Source: Glycine soja
Taxonomy: Eukaryota > Streptophyta > Magnoliopsida > Fabales > Fabaceae
Direction: 5' to 3'
Assembly: GCF_004193775.1 (NCBI RefSeq)
Contig: NC_041021.1
Coordinates: 6,805,001-6,869,000 of the forward strand
Length of the DNA: 64,000 bases
Below, piece by piece: positions 60,195 to 64,000 of the stretch. Numbering within the stretch: the first letter of the stretch is position 1; every line of letters starts with the position of its first letter. The translations under genes were made by a program, and so were the position numbers. The notes under the pieces were generated by a model. The model made no database searches and was not told the DNA's origin. It saw nothing but the letters and a program-made list of their open reading frames with translations.

Positions 60195-60830
60195 TACGTG
60201 TAAGTAAGTTTTATTTGGTTTATATGATATGTGTATCTAGTTGTCTTGTTTCTCTATTAGTTAGGAATGTGATAACTCACTCCCAATTTGCTGTTTGTGT
60301 TTGGATCCTATGATGATCTTGAACTTTGTGTTCGAGGGAGCAGATGACTAGGTGAACTGCTTTAAGGAATATTGTGCTGAAGGACGTCGGGACACAACGC
60401 TCTGATAAGATGTGACATTGGGATATAAGTTTTTTTGTTAATTTTATGATGTTAGTCTATGTTATTTCACCTCATTGATTTAACAAAATATTTTTGTAAA
60501 TTTTGACGGCCTTATTTTGAGCCGAATATGTTTTTTATGAGTTTTATTTGGTAATTGAAGTGAATGTGAACCTTTTACCCATCTGATAAGTAAGTTTTAT
60601 TTGGTTTATATGATATGTATATCTAGTTGTCTTATTTCTCGATTAGTTAGGAATGTGATAATTCACTCCCGGTTTGTTGTGTGTGTTTGGATCCTGTGAT
60701 GATCTTGAACTCTGTGTTCGGGGGAGCAGATAACTAGGTGAATTGAATTGCTTTAAGGGATATTGTGTTGAAGGGCGTCGAGACACAACGCTCTGATAGG
60801 ATGTGACATTGGGGTATAGGATTTTATATT
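60195..60830. repeat. About 390-bp direct duplication within the long LTR
   Basis: AAGTAAGTTTTATTTGGTTT starts units at about 60203 and 60590. Both continue through GATGATCTTGAACT(T/C)TGTGTTCG to CACAACGCTCTGATA(A/G)GATGTGACATTGGG with scattered changes. Confidence 0.88.
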
Positions 60831-63099
60831 AATTGTATGAAGTCTGAGATGACCTTGTTTGAGCCGATGACTTTATTATTTATTTGGACAAGTTTGAATA
60901 TGATGTAGAAGAAAGTGATTGTGAACCTTTTATCCCTTTGAAAGGCTTGTATTTAAAAATGTTTAAAAAAAGATACTTTTAATTAATATTTAAATTTTTA
61001 TTCCTTTGTTAGTATATATGTGAGGGGTAGAGGGTGCCACATTCATAATCTTCTTTTGTTTTGGTACCTGTAAAACAATTGGAAAATGTAAGAATTTTTA
61101 TCTAATGTAGAAAAATCTGAATGGCAACATGTGGCATGTCAAATTGAACTTCAATGTAATTATTTTGGTTGCTTTATACATAAAATAGTTTTCAGATTAC
61201 GTATTGCCTTAGCCATTGGCCATTCTCATTTATCCGTTGAGATCATAAGTATAGAACCTAGTGATTTAAGAAATCATAAGACAAAAATCTTGAAGTACTG
61301 ATATGAGAAAAGTGAACAAAGAAGTGTGATATTCACAAAATTGTGTTAGACATCTTTGGTGAAAGAGTGCAAACAAGACTATCATACTTGAAGTACAAGT
61401 GCACGTCATGTATCCACATTCAATTTCCAAATATATTAGAACGCAGACTCATCATATCTCTTCCACTAGGTAATGTACATTCACTTCCAAATTGACTCAC
61501 ATGATCATTGGTGTGTGAAAGATCCTTTGTAGTAATCATTGGTCCAGTTGAATGGATTTCAAGATCTGTTTCTTTTTCTAACACTAGACCTACTATGGAA
61601 TCATCAATCTTGTTCACATTAAAAATATGGCATGAATATAAGCAGATAATGTTGTACATGAAAGTCCAAATGATGATGTGTCTTACCTGATAAACCAAAA
61701 TTAGAAATTGGACAATCTTTATTCAAAACTGTCAGGTTTTTTGTATGATTAAACTAGTCAATGACCATTAACCAATGTGCTAGTTTAGGTCATCTTACTG
61801 CCATGGACAAAGAGGTTTATGCCATCCCTTTCTTATTACAAACATCCACAACTTCAAAAGGGCTACTGCTTTCTTTATAGGCTGATGGAACTATGATGAG
61901 AGGCAAATTGCCTAGATTTGTTGTTTACATCAAATCCAAAATAGTTAGAAAATTAATTTCCAAGTGTCAAGACTGTATGTGATATCCCTTATGCTCTGAT
62001 ATATATCTTTGAACAAGGAAAAAATAGGTTTTAAGTCCCAAATAAATTAGTATATTTTGTGTTTGCTCCTTGATAAAGAGAGGGATGCGATATCTCTTGT
62101 GTTGTGACTAATATATCCTAAAGAAAAGTTATTGATTGAACAATGGCTTGATCTAATTTATTAAAATAACTATTTAAAATCTGTAAGTGAATTATTGCAT
62201 CACAAAACCCCAACACAAGGCCTTGCATATTAGGAGGTGCATTAGTTATTTTCAGAAACAACCATCCTAGTGTTGTCCCAATGATAAATGTGAGAAGAAT
62301 ATTCAATGGCATGAACCACCTTCATAATTCATAAAATCATGTCAGTTAAACCAATTAAGGAAAGAAAGAGATGGAAAATAAAAAGGGTAAAAATTGAAAA
62401 TGAAGCAGAATAGCAAGAAAACAACATACACTTCTACCAGGCTCTTGAATGCTATAGTTTTAGCCAGGATGCTGCAAACAAGAGCCGGAGTGAATACATA
62501 GTATACTATTTGTACAAGAAAAAAAGAGTCATTTAGTTGATTCATAAAGAAACCATCCATATTAAGAACAAAAATACATTGTATTTTACATTCCTTGAGG
62601 CATAAAAAGACATTTTATCATGATCTGATGGTAAATAGCTATAACTATTTGAATAAAGTTAACGATCTAGATTTGAAAAATTGAAATATTTTTCACGTAA
62701 TTATTTCAGGAAGGCCACATGAATGAAGATAAATCCTTAACGAAGAATCCTAAACCCCATTGTTCCTCCACTACGACTTGGACCATAACCCCAAACCCCA
62801 ACACTCCTCCGCCGTAGCCTAGAAAACAACCTAAACCCCAATATCATCAATGCCCATGCCCACTCTAGCCCCAATAGAATTCATACAAAGCCCCAATAAA
62901 AATGCAAGAGAGGGTTTCATACCTTCTAATGATGAGAGCACATTGCTGGAGGGGTTCACAACTTTGATGTTGATGGCAACACGATGGTGATGACTACACC
63001 ACAAAGATGAGAGGAAAACATGTTTATTTATTTTGGCACAAGAGCTTGAGTGTTTCAGGCGCATGAGAGCTAGAGTGCTTCACTCGATCACCAATTTTA

Positions 63100-63236
63100 A
63101 TCTTTACATGCAAAATGACAACGATTTTAAGTATAACCGTCTTTAAAATTGCCCCATCCATGACGATTTTACCTAAAATGGTCATTAAAGTGTCCACTTA
63201 TTTACAAAAATTCCACCGACAATTTTTTAGTAGTGT
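63100..63236. mobile_element. CACTA-type terminus remnant, copy 2
   Basis: Counterpart of 54690-54919, with internal deletions. Ends TTTTTTAGTAGTG. Confidence 0.65.
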
Positions 63237-63649
63237 GATATAGTTTAATTATCACAAAATATTTAGACCAATACAGTTTTGGATAGATATAACATTAAAG
63301 ATATAAACCAAAAGATACAAGCATTGTTAAAGGAGACAAGTTAGCCTCAAATAGTGTCCCATTAGTAATCTTAAAAAAATAGATCCAAAGGATTCCTTAT
63401 GCTTTAACTGTGGGGAGTCTTATATATGCTTATGTTTGTTTTCGTCCTAACATAGCTTTTTAGTGGGAGTCATGGGGAGATATATGAGTAATCATGTTAA
63501 TAGCACAAGACAAAAATAAAGCGTGTAATGTGCTATTTGAAGAAAACAAAAAAATAACTACATGTTTCCATCTCGGAAGTCTGAAAGTTCACAGATCATA
63601 CAGTATTTCCACTCCAATTTTATGAGATGCCTAAATAGTAAAGACTCCA

Positions 63650-63907
63650 TATTAGGATACAGTTTTAACCATGATGGTGGAGTTAATGTCTTGCTTTGAG
63701 GCATCAAACCATATGATATGGCTGCTAAATTTTGTCATTAGCTTGCCTATTGCTACGAACATTAAGTGGCCATTAAATATTTGTTGTGACAATAACTCAG
63801 TAGTGTTATACTCCAACAACAACATGAGTTCAACCAAGTCAAAGGTGACTGACATAAAGTATTTGGTTGTTAAAGAAAGAATCCAGAAAAATAAAGATGC
63901 TTATTGA
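63650..63907 (+). pseudogene. Ty1/copia RNase H remnant, copy 2
   Basis: Open from 63671: MMVELMSCFEASNHMIWLLN, then KWPLNICCDNNSVVLYSNNN, then VTDIKYLVVKERIQ, the copia RNase H C-terminal motifs (usual forms: EAEFVA-EA, IYCDN-AA, HIDIKYHFIRE). Better preserved than copy 1. No other copia parts are adjacent. Confidence 0.8.
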
Positions 63908-64000
63908 ATATATAGAAAAAGATAGTATGTGACAAGTTAATTGTGGTGACTATTAAATTCATATATGTTAAAGTGCAGCAACCACTCTATTAAACCTAAG

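Larger units (their letters stand above)
57739..61041 (+). mobile_element. Solo LTR, long-LTR family, 3303 bp, in PILS copy 2
   Basis: TGTAACATTCC to GGTGCCACA, flanked by exact TTCAT duplications (57734-57738 and 61042-61046). A TATAAATA box at 57840-57847 gives the plus orientation. It is 1.1 kb longer than the copy at 51841, largely through internal duplications (59100-59720 and 60195-60830). The only longer open stretch (58132-57878) looks fortuitous. Confidence 0.92.
56043..62505 (-). pseudogene. PILS (PIN-LIKES auxin carrier) pseudogene, copy 2
   Basis: Blocks in gene order: 62505-62438 (YYVFTPALVCSILAKTIAFK); 62319 to about 62196 (WFMPLNILLTFIIGTTLGWL, LKITNAPPNMQGLVLGF, in frame but with the exon-end GCAGGT changed to GCAATA, so the donor is lost); about 61690-61420 (IIIWTFMYNIICLYS, then the variable loop KIDDSIVGLVLEKETDLEI, longer than in copy 1); about 57738-57670 (KLNLKVLLAPAII); 56122-56043 (GVVPPFQKMFAGDDAPLRVI, truncated before its donor). 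Two solo LTRs interrupt it. Confidence 0.85.
55914..64000. repeat. Tandem segmental duplication, copy 2 (runs off the window)
   Basis: Collinear with 50221-55600 from about 55947, with a short extra match (55914-55945) to 47639-47675. It carries two solo LTRs absent from copy 1 and still matches at base 64000. Confidence 0.85.

Overview
This is a gene-poor, repeat-dominated stretch of a plant nuclear genome. The repeat families point to a legume, most likely soybean or another Glycine: a SIRE-type copia gag, Athila/Calypso-type gypsy elements primed by tRNA-Asp, and a CACTA element with ACATCGG subterminal motifs. The species call is recall-based inference. I see no intact protein-coding gene. 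Every recognisable coding stretch is a transposon gene with stops or frameshifts, a captured gene fragment, or a decayed gene copy.

Layout. 1-741 is a fragment of a chromovirus-type gypsy pol (plus). 742-4164 is a truncated Athila-like element (minus) with gag, primer-binding site and LTR. It abuts a SIRE-like copia gag (plus), which is split by a hAT transposon (4472-10634) with an exact 8-bp target duplication; the hAT itself holds a solo LTR. After a short LINE remnant (11589-11970) come about 6.8 kb of decayed, mostly unassigned DNA. At 18818 a plus-strand Athila/Calypso-like element begins. The last bases of its LTR are interrupted by a complete minus-strand Athila-like element (20292-33604, target duplication GCGCT), which carries two further solo LTRs, each with its own 5-bp duplication. 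The interrupted element resumes at 33605 with the end of its LTR, its primer-binding site and gag, and fades near 35010.

35436-47585 is a head-to-tail chain of a small non-autonomous LTR element (LTR-internal-LTR-internal..., four internal units, five LTRs). Its third LTR is split by a 7.3-kb CACTA transposon (37822-45127, target duplication AGG). The CACTA carries a nested non-autonomous LTR element and a captured two-exon piece of a prolyl 4-hydroxylase gene with usable splice sites. From 50221 to the window end lies a direct tandem duplication of a PILS (PIN-LIKES auxin carrier) gene on the minus strand. Both copies are pseudogenes, and both were independently hit by solo LTRs of one long-LTR family, in opposite orientations.

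The most unusual sequence structures are (i) a row of hairpins inside one LTR family that share a constant GGGTACA loop while their stems vary with both arms compensating, including a compensated difference between two copies of the LTR; (ii) pairs of ATCGAT-centred palindromes recurring every 80-105 bp in three LTRs of that family; (iii) the LTR chain; and (iv) the gene-capturing CACTA. Coordinates of TG...CA ends and target duplications were read by eye from the sequence. Family names rest on motif recognition without a database search.
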